A DNA stretch of 64,000 bases, taken from contig NZ_CABVPN010000004.1 in assembly GCF_902499115.1 (NCBI RefSeq), positions 124,001 through 188,000 on the forward strand. The letters are read 5' to 3'. A program made the translations under genes and the position numbers. The DNA is from Burkholderia diffusa. GTDB lineage: Bacteria > Pseudomonadota > Gammaproteobacteria > Burkholderiales > Burkholderiaceae. The stretch's first letter is position 1. Every line of letters starts with the position of its first letter. Shown here in pieces: positions 8,631 through 18,952 of this stretch. The notes under the pieces are model-generated. The model was not told where the DNA came from. It saw nothing but the letters and a program-made list of their open reading frames with translations, and ran no database searches.

Positions 8631-8673
8631 TCGACGACCCCCACAAAAGTAGAGACTTGAGCGAGAGGCAGAT

Positions 8674-9645
<972 letters not shown>

Positions 9646-9784
9646 GCGCCCGCCGACCCGAACCGCCGCCCGCGATTCAACACAAGAACAATCGGGACGT
9701 GCCGGCGCTTGCAGCGCGGGCACGCGGACGATGTCGTGCCTGCGCCAGAACCGCGCGGCCTTTTTTCCTCACGGAGTCACCACG

Positions 9785-10318
9785 ATGCAACCGCAACTGC
9801 CGATCAACGTCGATCCCGATACCGGCGTCTGGACCACCGACGCGCTGCCGATGCTGTACGTGCCGCGCCACTTCTTCACGAACAACCATGTCGCCGTCGA
9901 AGAAGCGCTCGGCGTCGAGGCGTATGCCGAGATCCTCTACAAGGCCGGCTACAAGTCCGCATACCACTGGTGCGACAAGGAAGCGAAGCTGCACGGGCTG
10001 ACCGGCATGGCCGTGTTCGAGCACTACCTGAAGCGCCTGTCGCAACGCGGCTGGGGCCTGTTCTCGATCATCGAGGCCGATCCGGCCAGCGCGCGCGCGA
10101 AGATCGAGCTGCGCCACTCGTCGTTCGTGCTCCAGCAGCCGGGCAAGGAAGGCAAGCTCTGCTACATGTTCGCGGGCTGGTTCGCCGGCGCGATGGACTG
10201 GGTCAACGACACGACGCCGGAAGGCAAGGGCGCGCCGCGCGCGCAATCGAAGGAAGTGCAGTGTGCGGCCGAACACCACGACCACTGCGTCTTCGAAGTG
10301 TCGCCGATCGCGCACTGA
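9785..10318 (+). CDS. Conserved small protein of betaine locus (DUF5943/V4R-like)
   Basis: A 177-residue soluble protein between the dipeptidase and dgcA. It matches the conserved hypothetical found at this position in pseudomonad betaine clusters (PA5397 type). Its second half carries LCYMFAGWFAGAMDW and a closing EVQCAAEHHDHCVFEV segment with clustered Cys and His, reminiscent of V4R/4-vinyl reductase-type ligand-binding folds, which end in a Cys/His metal site. The ATG at 9785 was chosen because ACGGAG lies upstream; an in-frame ATG at 9731 is less likely. The function is unknown. Context suggests an accessory role in dimethylglycine demethylation. Confidence 0.75.
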   Translation: MQPQLPINVDPDTGVWTTDALPMLYVPRHFFTNNHVAVEEALGVEAYAEILYKAGYKSAYHWCDKEAKLHGLTGMAVFEHYLKRLSQRGWGLFSIIEADPASARAKIELRHSSFVLQQPGKEGKLCYMFAGWFAGAMDWVNDTTPEGKGAPRAQSKEVQCAAEHHDHCVFEVSPIAH

Positions 10319-10392
10319 TGCGCTGACATCACGACACAGCAACACAACAACACCCGCAACACGAGACATTCGAACGCCAGAGGTCGCCTGCG

Positions 10393-12456
10393 ATGCGTTA
10401 TCCCCACCTGTTCAAACCCATGCAGCTGAACCAGCTGACGCTGCGCAACCGGATCGTCAGCACCGCGCACGCGGAGGTGTATGCCGAGCCGGGCGGCCTG
10501 CCGGGCGACCGCTACATCCGCTATTACGAAGAGAAGGCGAAGGGTGGCGTCGGCCTCGCGATCTGCGGCGGCTCGAGCCCCGTGTCGATCGACAGCCCGC
10601 AGGGCTGGTGGAAGTCGGTGAACCTGTCGAACGACAAGATCATCGACCCGCTTACGCGCCTGGCCGACACGATGCACAAGCACGGCGCGAAGATCATGAT
10701 CCAGGCGACGCACATGGGCCGCCGCTCGTCGTTCCATGGCGAGCACTGGCCGCATCTGATGTCGCCGTCGGGCGTGCGCGAGCCGGTGCACCGCGGCAAC
10801 GCGAAGATCATCGAGATCGAGGAAATCCGCCGCATCATCGGCGACTTCGCGGCGGCCGCGAAGCGCGTGAAGGCAGCCGGCATGGACGGCATCGAGATCT
10901 CCGCCGCGCACCAGCACCTGATCGACCAGTTCTGGAGCAAGCGTTCGAACCATCGCACCGACGAATGGGGCGGCAGCCTCGAAAACCGTCTGCGCTTCGG
11001 CATCGAAGTGCTGACGGCCGTGCGCGAAGCGGTCGGCAAGGACTTCTGCGTCGGCCTGCGGATGTGCGGCGACGAATTCCACGAGGACGGTCTCGATCAC
11101 GAAGCACTGAAGGAAATCGCGCAGGCGATGTCGGAGACGGGCCTGATCGACTACCTGAGCGTGGTCGGGTCGGGCGGCGACACGCACAACACGATCGCCA
11201 ACTGCATGCCGCCGATGGCGCTGCCGCCGGAGCCGTTCGTGCACCTCGCGGCCGGCATCAAGTCGGTGGTGAAGATTCCCGTGATGCATGCGCAGAGCAT
11301 CCGTGACGCGGGCCAGGCCGAGCGCCTGCTCGCCACCGGCATGATCGACCTGGTCGGCATGACGCGCGCGCAGATCGCCGATCCGCACATGGTGATCAAG
11401 ATCCGCGACGGCCGGGAAGACGAAATCAAGCAGTGCGTCGGCGCGAACTACTGCATCGACCGCCAGTACAACGGCCTCGACGTGCTCTGCATCCAGAACG
11501 CCGCGACGTCGCGCGAAGCGACGATGCCGCACATCATCGAGAAGTCGCGCGGCCCGAAGCGCAAGGTGGTGGTGGTCGGCGCGGGCCCCGCGGGGCTCGA
11601 GGCCGCACGCGTCGCGAAGCTGCGCGGCCACGACGTGGTGCTGTTCGAGAAGAACACCGAAGTGGGCGGCCAGGTGATGATCGCCGCGAAGGCGCCGCAG
11701 CGCGAACAGATGTCCGGGATCATTCGCTGGTTCGACATGGAAACCAAGCGCCTGGGCGTTGATCGCCGCCTGGGCGTCGCCGCCGACGAGAAGATGATCA
11801 TGGCCGAGAAGCCGGACATCGTCGTGCTCGCGACCGGCGGCTCGAGCTTCACGTGGCAGGTGCCGGCCTGGGGCGTGGCTGAAGGGCTGGCCGTCAGCTC
11901 GTGGGACATCCTGACCGGCAAGGTCGAGCCGAAGCAGAACGTGCTGCTGTTCGACGGCGTGAGCACGCATGCGGGCGCCGGCGTGGCCGACTTCATGGCC
12001 AGCCGCGGCTCGAAGGTCGAGGTCGTGACCCCCGACGTGAAGGTGGCCGACGATTGTGGCGGCACGACGTTCCCGATCTTCTATCGCCGCCTGTATGCGC
12101 TCGGCGTGATCCCGACGCCGAACACCATGCTCGATCGCGTGTACGAGGAAAACGGCAAGATGATCGCCGTGCTGCGCAACGAATACACCGAGGAACTGGA
12201 AGAGCGCGCGGTCGACCAGGTGGTGATCGAGAACGGTTCGTCGCCGAATGACGAGCTGTACTGGAAGCTCAAGCCTGAGTCGGTGAACCACGGCCAGATC
12301 GATCCGCACACGCTGTTCGCGGCCGAGCCGCAGCCGTGCCTGTCGGAAGAACTGGGCAACGGCCGCTTCCTGCTGTTCCGTGTCGGCGACTGCATCTCGA
12401 TGCACAACGTCCACGGTGCGATCTACGACTCGCTGCGTCTCGTCAAGGATTTCTAA
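10393..12456 (+). CDS. dgcA: Dimethylglycine demethylase subunit DgcA
   Basis: Flavin/Fe-S oxidoreductase of 687 residues in the trimethylamine dehydrogenase/old yellow enzyme superfamily. It removes a methyl group from dimethylglycine to give sarcosine. An FMN TIM barrel occupies residues 1-~340 (HLFKPMQLNQLTLRNRIV; AHQHLIDQFWSKRSNHRTDEWGG within that span). An Fe-S segment follows with C348, C354 and C366. After it comes an NAD(P)/FAD-type Rossmann half starting KVVVVGAGPAGLEAARVAKLRGH. At the Fe-S site, the position that is usually the second ligand is A351. It lies 2 bp upstream of dgcB and is clearly co-transcribed with it. Confidence 0.93.
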   Translation: MRYPHLFKPMQLNQLTLRNRIVSTAHAEVYAEPGGLPGDRYIRYYEEKAKGGVGLAICGGSSPVSIDSPQGWWKSVNLSNDKIIDPLTRLADTMHKHGAKIMIQATHMGRRSSFHGEHWPHLMSPSGVREPVHRGNAKIIEIEEIRRIIGDFAAAAKRVKAAGMDGIEISAAHQHLIDQFWSKRSNHRTDEWGGSLENRLRFGIEVLTAVREAVGKDFCVGLRMCGDEFHEDGLDHEALKEIAQAMSETGLIDYLSVVGSGGDTHNTIANCMPPMALPPEPFVHLAAGIKSVVKIPVMHAQSIRDAGQAERLLATGMIDLVGMTRAQIADPHMVIKIRDGREDEIKQCVGANYCIDRQYNGLDVLCIQNAATSREATMPHIIEKSRGPKRKVVVVGAGPAGLEAARVAKLRGHDVVLFEKNTEVGGQVMIAAKAPQREQMSGIIRWFDMETKRLGVDRRLGVAADEKMIMAEKPDIVVLATGGSSFTWQVPAWGVAEGLAVSSWDILTGKVEPKQNVLLFDGVSTHAGAGVADFMASRGSKVEVVTPDVKVADDCGGTTFPIFYRRLYALGVIPTPNTMLDRVYEENGKMIAVLRNEYTEELEERAVDQVVIENGSSPNDELYWKLKPESVNHGQIDPHTLFAAEPQPCLSEELGNGRFLLFRVGDCISMHNVHGAIYDSLRLVKDF

Positions 12457-12458
12457 AG

Positions 12459-14384
12459 ATGAATCCGGCTTTCCTCATTACCGCACTGCTGTGGCTGTCG
12501 GTGGCGGGGCTCGCGTTCGCGGTCGCGAAGCGCTCGTCCTACTGGCGTCTCGGGCGCGCGACGGCGCCCGGCTCGTTCGGCGTCGCGAACCTGTTCGCGA
12601 TCCCGAAGCGCTATTTCGTCGACCTGCACCACGTGGTTGCCCGCGATCCGTACATCGCGAAGACCCACGTCGCGACCGCCGGCGGCGCGATCGCCGCGCT
12701 CGCGCTGGTGTTCGTCAACTACGGCCTGGCGATCTACTCGCCGTGGCTCGACAAGCTGATCTTCCTCGCGGCGCTCGCGATGCTCGTCGGCGTGGTGTTC
12801 GTCTGGCGCCGCCGCGCGGCCAAGGACGTGCCCGCCCGCCTGTCGCGCGGCCCGTGGAACGCGCTGCCCTGGCTGCTCGGCTCGTTCGCGCTCGGCCTCG
12901 TGCTGTTCATGGTCGTGCCGGCCGGCGCGATGTCGGGTGCGTTCGCGGTGCTCTGCGCGCTGCTGATCGGCGCCGGCGCATTCACGATGACCGTCGGCGC
13001 CGCGAAGGGCGGCCCGATGAAGCACGCGATCGCCGGCCTGCTGCACCTCGCATTCCACCCGCGCCAGGAACGTTTCGCGGCCACCCGCGAATCCTTCACG
13101 GGCAACGGCACGGCCACGCCGCCGACCGCGCTGAAGCTGCCGGACATCGAGCACGAGGAGTATGGCGTCGCGAAGCCGGTCGAATTCCGCTGGAACCAGC
13201 TGCTGAGCTTCGACGCGTGCGTGCAGTGCGGCAAGTGCGAGGCCGCCTGCCCCGCGTTCGCATCGGGCCAGCCGCTGAACCCGAAGAAACTGATCCAGGA
13301 TCTCGTCGTGGGCATGGCGGGCGGCACCGACGCCGCGTACGCCGGCAGCCCGACGCCGGGCCTCGCGGTCGGCCAGCATCGCGGCGAGCCGAACGGCCCG
13401 ATCGTGTCCGGTTTGATCGAGGAGCAGACGCTCTGGTCGTGCACGACCTGCCGTGCCTGCGTGCAGGAGTGCCCGATGCTGATCGAGCACGTCGACGCGA
13501 TCGTCGACATGCGCCGCAACCGCACCCTGGTGCACGGCACGGTGCCGGGCAAGGGCCAGGAAGTGCTCGCGAACCTGCGCGAGACCGGCACGATGGGCGG
13601 CTACGACACGGCTGCACGTTACGACTGGTCGGTCGACCTGAACGCACCCGTTGCGCAACCCGGCAAGCCGGTCGATGTGCTGTTCGTCGCCGGTGAAGGT
13701 GCGTTCGACATGCGTTACCAGCGTACGCTGCGCGCATTCGTGAAGGTGCTGAACAAGGCGGGCGTCGACTACGCGGTGCTCGGCGGGACCGAGACCGACA
13801 CCGGCGACGTCGCGCGACGCCTCGGCGACGAAGCGACGTTCCAGCAGATGGCGAAGCGCCTGATCGGCACGCTCGGCTCGCTGTCGTACAAGCAGATCGT
13901 GACGGCCGACCCGCACGTGATGCACAGCCTGCGCAACGAATACCGCGCGCTCGGGCTGCGCGTGACGGTCAAGCATCACACGACCTACCTCGCGGAGCTG
14001 GCCGACAGCGGCAAGATCGCGCCGAAGGCCGTCGAGGCGCTGCGCGAGAAGCGCACCACGTATCACGACCCGTGCTACCTCGGCCGCTACAACGGCGAGA
14101 CGGAATCGCCGCGCAAGCTGCTGAAGACGATCGGCATCCAGGTCGTCGAGATGGAGCGCAACGGCATGCGCGGCCGCTGCTGCGGCGGTGGCGGCGGCGC
14201 GCCGCTGACCGACATCCCGGGCAAGCAGCGTATTCCCGACATCCGCATCGCCGACGCGCGCGCCATTGGCGCGGACGTGGTCGCGGTCGGATGCCCGAAC
14301 TGCACGGCGATGCTCGAAGGCGTCGTGGGCCCGCGCCCCGACGTGCTCGACGTGGCCGAACTCGTTGCCGCCTCGCTGGAGTGA
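12459..14384 (+). CDS. dgcB: Dimethylglycine demethylase subunit DgcB, membrane Fe-S protein
   Basis: A 641-residue HdrD/GlpC-like electron-transfer subunit. Several hydrophobic segments in the first ~190 residues anchor it in the inner membrane. Two [4Fe-4S] motifs follow (FDACVQCGKCEAACP and LWSCTTCRACVQECP). Two CCG-domain signatures close the protein (YHDPCYLGRYNGE, RGRCCGGGGGAP and VGCPNCTAML). It presumably carries electrons from DgcA, with the adjacent ETF-like pair, to the quinone pool. The ATG is 2 bp after the dgcA stop. The cofactor motifs are seen directly; the electron path is inferred. Confidence 0.92.
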   Translation: MNPAFLITALLWLSVAGLAFAVAKRSSYWRLGRATAPGSFGVANLFAIPKRYFVDLHHVVARDPYIAKTHVATAGGAIAALALVFVNYGLAIYSPWLDKLIFLAALAMLVGVVFVWRRRAAKDVPARLSRGPWNALPWLLGSFALGLVLFMVVPAGAMSGAFAVLCALLIGAGAFTMTVGAAKGGPMKHAIAGLLHLAFHPRQERFAATRESFTGNGTATPPTALKLPDIEHEEYGVAKPVEFRWNQLLSFDACVQCGKCEAACPAFASGQPLNPKKLIQDLVVGMAGGTDAAYAGSPTPGLAVGQHRGEPNGPIVSGLIEEQTLWSCTTCRACVQECPMLIEHVDAIVDMRRNRTLVHGTVPGKGQEVLANLRETGTMGGYDTAARYDWSVDLNAPVAQPGKPVDVLFVAGEGAFDMRYQRTLRAFVKVLNKAGVDYAVLGGTETDTGDVARRLGDEATFQQMAKRLIGTLGSLSYKQIVTADPHVMHSLRNEYRALGLRVTVKHHTTYLAELADSGKIAPKAVEALREKRTTYHDPCYLGRYNGETESPRKLLKTIGIQVVEMERNGMRGRCCGGGGGAPLTDIPGKQRIPDIRIADARAIGADVVAVGCPNCTAMLEGVVGPRPDVLDVAELVAASLE

Positions 14385-14388
14385 ATCG

Positions 14389-15558
14389 ATGAACACGATC
14401 AAACGAATCGATCCGCGCCGGCCGTTCATCATCACGGCCGCGGGCCTGAAGCGCATCACGCTGGGCGAGGAAGGCAGCGCCGACGCGAGCGCCACGCAGT
14501 GGTCCGCGCACGGTCATGGCGCCGCGGCCGCGAAGCCGCGCCGCGCGGTGCAGGACCCGAAGCACGTGATGCTGGTGGTGGCGCACACCGAGCGCGGCGC
14601 GCTCGACGACCATGCGCGGCAGGCGGTCGCCGCCGCCGCGGTGCTCGCGGACGCGCAGACGGAAGTCGCGCTGCTGGCGTTCGGCGAACTGAAGGATGAC
14701 GCAGCGGAGCTCGGCGTCGACAAGCTGATCGAGCTGGCCGACTTCGACCGTCGCGCCTTTGCACCCGAAAGCGAATTGCAAGCATTGCAGGCCTGCGCCG
14801 CGGCGCTCGCGCCGAAGCACGTGTTCGTGCCCGACAACGCGACCGGCGACGGCGACCTGGGCCGGCGTTACGCGGCGGCCGCCGGCGCGAGCATCGCGAC
14901 CCACGTGGTCGAGATCGACGCGAAGCACGTCGGCGCGTATGCGCAGGCTGGCCGTGCGTTCGCGACGCGAGGCTTGCCCGACGTGATCCTGCTTGCGCAG
15001 AACGCGGTCGAAGCAAAACTGCCGTTCGTCGGTGCCGGCGAGCGCCTGGCCGCCGACTTCATCCGCCCGGCCGGCGACGCGGCGCAACCGTACCGCGATC
15101 TCGGCCTCGAGGAAATCGACGCGGCGCAGGTCGCGCTGGAGGAAGCTGACTTCATCGTATCGGCCGGCAACGGCGTGTCCGACATCGGCGCGTTCGAGCG
15201 GCTCGCCGGCGCATTCGGCGCGGCGATCGGCGCGAGCCGCGTCGCGGTCGACAACGGTCACTTCACGCGCGACAAGCAGGTGGGCGCGACCGGCAAGACG
15301 GTCGAGGCCAGCGTGTACATCGCGTTCGGCATCTCGGGCGCGGTGCAGCACTTGCAGGGGATCAAGGACTGCCGCCACGTGATCGCGGTCAACCTCGACG
15401 GCAGCGCGCCGATCGCCAAGCGCGCGAACCTGACGGTGGTGGGCGACGCGCAGGCGACGATCGCCGCGCTGATCGAACAGGTGCAGGCCGCGCGCGCGTC
15501 GCGCGGACAATCGCCGACCGCGGTCGGCGCCCGTGAATCCGAAGGAGTCGCAGCATGA
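14389..15558 (+). CDS. etfA: Electron transfer flavoprotein alpha-subunit-like protein
   Basis: A 389-residue ETF alpha-family protein. The C-terminal FAD-binding signature is intact (SRVAVDNGHFTRDKQVGATGKT, EASVYIAFGISGAVQHLQG and VIAVNLDGSAPI). The protein is longer than housekeeping EtfA (~310 aa) because of a ~55-residue N-terminal extension before HVMLVVAHTERG. It starts 4 bp after dgcB and overlaps the next gene by 4 bp (ATGA), so it belongs to a dgcAB-etf transcription unit. It is likely dedicated to electron transfer from methylamine-type dehydrogenation rather than fatty-acid oxidation. Confidence 0.9.
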   Translation: MNTIKRIDPRRPFIITAAGLKRITLGEEGSADASATQWSAHGHGAAAAKPRRAVQDPKHVMLVVAHTERGALDDHARQAVAAAAVLADAQTEVALLAFGELKDDAAELGVDKLIELADFDRRAFAPESELQALQACAAALAPKHVFVPDNATGDGDLGRRYAAAAGASIATHVVEIDAKHVGAYAQAGRAFATRGLPDVILLAQNAVEAKLPFVGAGERLAADFIRPAGDAAQPYRDLGLEEIDAAQVALEEADFIVSAGNGVSDIGAFERLAGAFGAAIGASRVAVDNGHFTRDKQVGATGKTVEASVYIAFGISGAVQHLQGIKDCRHVIAVNLDGSAPIAKRANLTVVGDAQATIAALIEQVQAARASRGQSPTAVGARESEGVAA

Positions 15559-16340
15559 ACGCCCCCCGCCAGTTGCAACGCATCGCGGTGCTCGTCTCCG
15601 TGGGCCGGCACCCGGTCAGCGGCACCGCGCGCTACAGCCGCAACGACGCGGCCGCGCTCGAGGTCGGCCGTCAGCTCGCGGAGCGGCATCGCGCGCAGCT
15701 CGACGTGCTCCATGCGGGAGACCCCGCGAATGAAGCGCTTGCTGAATACCTCGCGCTCGGTGCGCGGCAGGTCGAGGTGCTGGCCTGCCACGACGGCGAC
15801 GATGCCGCGCATGCGCTCGCCGCGCGCGTCGAAGGCTACGACCTCGTGCTGACCGGCACCCGCGCCGAGGGCGCGTACGACACCGGGATGCTGCCGTATC
15901 GCGTCGCCGCGACGCTCGGCTATCCGCTCGTCGGCTCGGCCGTCGACGTGACGGTCGACGGCGGCCGCGCGGCGGTCCGGCAATTCTTGCCGAAAGGGTT
16001 GCGGCGGCGCGTCGACGCGGCGCTGCCTGCCGTCGTCGCGGTCCATCCGCTCGCCAACGTGGCGCCGCGCTACGCGTATGCGCGGCTGCGGGCCGGGGCG
16101 ATCCGCCCGGCGCTGACGTCGACCGGCGCGGATGCAGATGCCAGCGCGTGGAAGGTTGGCCCGATCGAGCGTAAACCCGTAAAGCTGGTCGCCGCCGAGA
16201 AGCGCTCCGGGCATGCCCGGATGCTGTCGGCGACGACGACCGAAAGCCGCGGCGGCAACGTCGTAAATGAAGGGAGTTCAGTCGAAAAAGCACAAGTGAT
16301 CCTCGCGTATTTGCGCGAGCATCAGCTCATCGACTACTGA
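15555..16340 (+). CDS. etfB: Electron transfer flavoprotein beta-subunit-like protein
   Basis: A 261-residue partner of the preceding ETF alpha-like protein. It shows the adenine-nucleotide-alpha-hydrolase-like fold (RIAVLVSVGRHPVSGTARYSRND; YDLVLTGTRAEGAYDTGMLPYRVAATLG split in the middle third) and ends with KAQVILAYLREHQLIDY. Its ATG overlaps the etfA stop. The product should bind AMP and complete a dedicated ETF for the betaine pathway. A further ~50 bp separate it from gbcA, so transcription may continue. Confidence 0.88.
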   Translation: MNAPRQLQRIAVLVSVGRHPVSGTARYSRNDAAALEVGRQLAERHRAQLDVLHAGDPANEALAEYLALGARQVEVLACHDGDDAAHALAARVEGYDLVLTGTRAEGAYDTGMLPYRVAATLGYPLVGSAVDVTVDGGRAAVRQFLPKGLRRRVDAALPAVVAVHPLANVAPRYAYARLRAGAIRPALTSTGADADASAWKVGPIERKPVKLVAAEKRSGHARMLSATTTESRGGNVVNEGSSVEKAQVILAYLREHQLIDY

Positions 16341-16392
16341 TTTTGATGCCTGTCGGCAACCACACTGGGACGCAAGGAATCCGGAGCAAACG

Positions 16393-17634
16393 ATGAAAGT
16401 ATCGGCAGACATTCGCGCACTGATCGAGCGACGCAAGGAAGGTTACAGCCTCGAGGCGCCGTTTTATACGAGCGAGGAAATTTTCGCCCTCGACATGGAG
16501 GCGATTTTCCACCAGCACTGGATCCAGGTCGCGGTCGAACCGGACATTCCCGAGCCGGGCGACTACCTGACCGTGGAACTGGGCGGCGACTCGATCCTGA
16601 TCGTGCGCGACGACGACATGGAAATCCGCGCGTTCCACAACGTGTGCCGCCACCGCGGCGCGCGCCTGTGCAACGAGGATAAAGGCTCGGTCGGCAACAT
16701 CGTGTGCCCGTACCACAGCTGGACCTACAACCTGACGGGCCAGCTGATGTTCGCCGAGCACATGGGCGAGCAGTTCGATCGCTGCAAGCACAGCCTGAAG
16801 TCGGTGCACGTGCAGAACCTCGCGGGGCTGATCTTCATCTGCCTCGCCGAGGAGCCGCCGGTCGATTTCGCGCAGTTGCGCGCCCAGATGGAGCCGTATC
16901 TGCTGCCGCACGATCTCCCGAGCACGAAGATCGCCGCACAGATCGACATCATCGAGGAAGGCAACTGGAAGCTCACGATGGAGAACAACCGCGAGTGCTA
17001 TCACTGCGTCGCGAACCATCCCGAGCTGACGATCTCGCTGTACGAATACGGCTTCGGCTACCAGCGCTCCGACGCGAACGCCGAAGGCATGGACGCATTC
17101 GCGGAAACCTGCGTGCGCCGTGGCAAGGAGTGGGCCGAGATGGGCCTGCCGTCCGCCGAAATCGAAAAGCTGCTCGACGTGACGGGCTTCCGCACGCAGC
17201 GCCTGCCGCTCGACCGTAGCGGCGAATCGCAAACGCTCGACGCGAAGGTCGCGTCGAAGAAGCTGCTCGGCAAGTTCGAACAGGCCGACCTCGGTGGCCT
17301 GTCGTTCTGGACGCAGCCGAACTCGTGGCACCACTTCATGAGCGATCACATCGTGACGTTCTCGGTGATTCCGCTGTCGGCCGGCAAGACGCTCGTACGT
17401 ACCAAGTGGCTCGTGCACAAGGATGCGAAGGAAGGCATCGACTACGACGTGAAGAACCTGACGGCCGTGTGGAACGCGACCAACGACCAGGATCGCGCGC
17501 TCGTCGAGTTCTCGCAGCGCGGCGCGAACAGCAGCGCGTACGAGCCGGGCCCGTATTCGCCGTACACGGAAGGTCTCGTCGAAAAATTCTCGGCCTGGTA
17601 CATCGGCCGGCTCGCCGAAAAGACCGGCGCGTAG
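16393..17634 (+). CDS. gbcA: Glycine betaine monooxygenase, Rieske oxygenase subunit GbcA
   Basis: The 413-residue terminal oxygenase that converts glycine betaine to dimethylglycine and formaldehyde. Rieske [2Fe-2S] ligands are C85/H87 (VCRHRGARLC) and C105/H108 (VCPYHSW). Mononuclear iron ligands H204 and H209 lie in NNRECYHCVANHPEL. Length and motifs match GbcA of Pseudomonas aeruginosa. CGGAG precedes the ATG. The reductase gbcB begins 30 bp after the stop, so the pair is one unit. Upstream bases share TGCCTGTC with the glyA control region. Confidence 0.95.
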   Translation: MKVSADIRALIERRKEGYSLEAPFYTSEEIFALDMEAIFHQHWIQVAVEPDIPEPGDYLTVELGGDSILIVRDDDMEIRAFHNVCRHRGARLCNEDKGSVGNIVCPYHSWTYNLTGQLMFAEHMGEQFDRCKHSLKSVHVQNLAGLIFICLAEEPPVDFAQLRAQMEPYLLPHDLPSTKIAAQIDIIEEGNWKLTMENNRECYHCVANHPELTISLYEYGFGYQRSDANAEGMDAFAETCVRRGKEWAEMGLPSAEIEKLLDVTGFRTQRLPLDRSGESQTLDAKVASKKLLGKFEQADLGGLSFWTQPNSWHHFMSDHIVTFSVIPLSAGKTLVRTKWLVHKDAKEGIDYDVKNLTAVWNATNDQDRALVEFSQRGANSSAYEPGPYSPYTEGLVEKFSAWYIGRLAEKTGA

Positions 17635-17664
17635 TAGTCAGCGGAACAGCAAGCGGAGTTACAC

Positions 17665-18813
17665 ATGATGCGAGATGCGGCCAATTTCGAGCCGGCGGAC
17701 AGCCGGGTTACGCACCCGGCGTTCTGGAACGCGCTCCCCGAGCGCTGGACGAGCGACGTCGAGGAGACGCTGGTGTGCTGCCACGTGCGGCAGGAAACCC
17801 ACGACGTGAAGAGTTTCTTCTTCCGTTCGCCGCAGGGCCGTGCGTTCTCGTTCGAGCCCGGGCAGTTCATCACGCTCGAGCTCGACATCGAAGGCGAGAC
17901 GATCAACCGGTGCTACACGATCTCGTCGTCGCCGGCGCGGCCGCACACGATCTCGATCACGGTCAAGCGCGTGCCGGGCGGCAAGGTGTCGAACTGGCTG
18001 CACGACAACCTGCAACCGGGCGCGTCGGTGCGTGTGCTCGGCCCGGCCGGCGAATTCACGTGCGCGCGGCACCCGGCGCGCAAGTATTTGTTCCTGTCGG
18101 CCGGTTCGGGCGTCACGCCGCTGATGTCGATGAGCCGCGCGCACCATGATCTTGCAGAGGATCGCGACATCCTGTTCGTGCACAGCGCACGCACGCCGGA
18201 CGACATCATCTTCGCGCGCGAACTCGATCTGATCGCGTCGAACCATACGAATTTCCGCACGTCGTTCGTCGTCGAGCGTGTCGGTGCACGCACCAACTGG
18301 CCGGGCGTCACGGGCTTCCTGACGCTGCCGCTGCTGAAACTGATCGCACCGGACTTCATGGAGCGCGAGATCTTCACGTGCGGCCCCGCGCCATACATGA
18401 AGGCCGTGCGCGACCTGCTCGACGAAGCCGGCTTCGATCGCAAGCAGTATCACGAGGAAAGCTTCTCGTTCGAAACGCTCGCGCAGACCGCGAGCGACGA
18501 CGTGCTCGCCGAACTCGTGCCGGCCGCCGACGGCGCCGACGTCGCGACGAAGCAGTACACGGTCAGCTTCGCGAAGAGCAACCGCGAGATTTCGTGCGGC
18601 TCGGAGCAGCACGTGCTCGACGCGGCGCGCCAATCGGGCGTGCGGCTGCCTGCGTCGTGCACGCAGGGCATGTGCGGCACCTGCAAGGTCAAGCTCGTGT
18701 CGGGGCAGGTCGAGATGAAGCACAACGGCGGCATCCGCCAGCGCGAGATCGATCAGGGGATGGTGCTGCTGTGCTGCAGCAAGCCGTTGTCGGATCTTGT
18801 GATCGACAAATAA
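17665..18813 (+). CDS. gbcB: Glycine betaine monooxygenase reductase subunit GbcB
   Basis: A 382-residue ferredoxin-NAD(P)H reductase that feeds electrons to GbcA. The order is an FAD-binding barrel (RCYTISSSPARPHTISI), an NAD-binding domain (YLFLSAGSGVTPLMSM and EIFTCGPAPYMKAV), and a C-terminal plant-type [2Fe-2S] ferredoxin (LPASCTQGMCGTCKVKLVSG with a final LLCCSKP). This is the GbcB domain order. It follows gbcA by 30 bp with a purine-rich ribosome site. Confidence 0.95.
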   Translation: MMRDAANFEPADSRVTHPAFWNALPERWTSDVEETLVCCHVRQETHDVKSFFFRSPQGRAFSFEPGQFITLELDIEGETINRCYTISSSPARPHTISITVKRVPGGKVSNWLHDNLQPGASVRVLGPAGEFTCARHPARKYLFLSAGSGVTPLMSMSRAHHDLAEDRDILFVHSARTPDDIIFARELDLIASNHTNFRTSFVVERVGARTNWPGVTGFLTLPLLKLIAPDFMEREIFTCGPAPYMKAVRDLLDEAGFDRKQYHEESFSFETLAQTASDDVLAELVPAADGADVATKQYTVSFAKSNREISCGSEQHVLDAARQSGVRLPASCTQGMCGTCKVKLVSGQVEMKHNGGIRQREIDQGMVLLCCSKPLSDLVIDK

Positions 18814-18831
18814 TCAATACGAGCCATTGCA

Positions 18832-18861
18832 TGTCCGGGGGCGTCGCGTCGCGTCCGGACA
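18832..18861. promoter_or_regulatory. Inverted repeat TGTCCGG-N16-CCGGACA between gbcB and the binding-protein gene
   Basis: A perfect 7-bp inverted repeat with a 16-bp spacer of GCGTCGC-like tandem bases begins 18 bp after the gbcB stop and lies 92 bp upstream of the next gene. No T run follows, so it does not look like a terminator. It shares TGTCC/GGACA arms with the palindrome in the gbdR-glyA region. It may be an operator for the downstream transporter gene. Confidence 0.4.
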
Positions 18862-18952
18862 AGCATCCGTCGGAAAACAACGATACCGCGGAATTGTGGT
18901 TGAAGAACCTAGAGAGACAACGCGCACGGTGCGCATTTCAAGGAGATCGACC

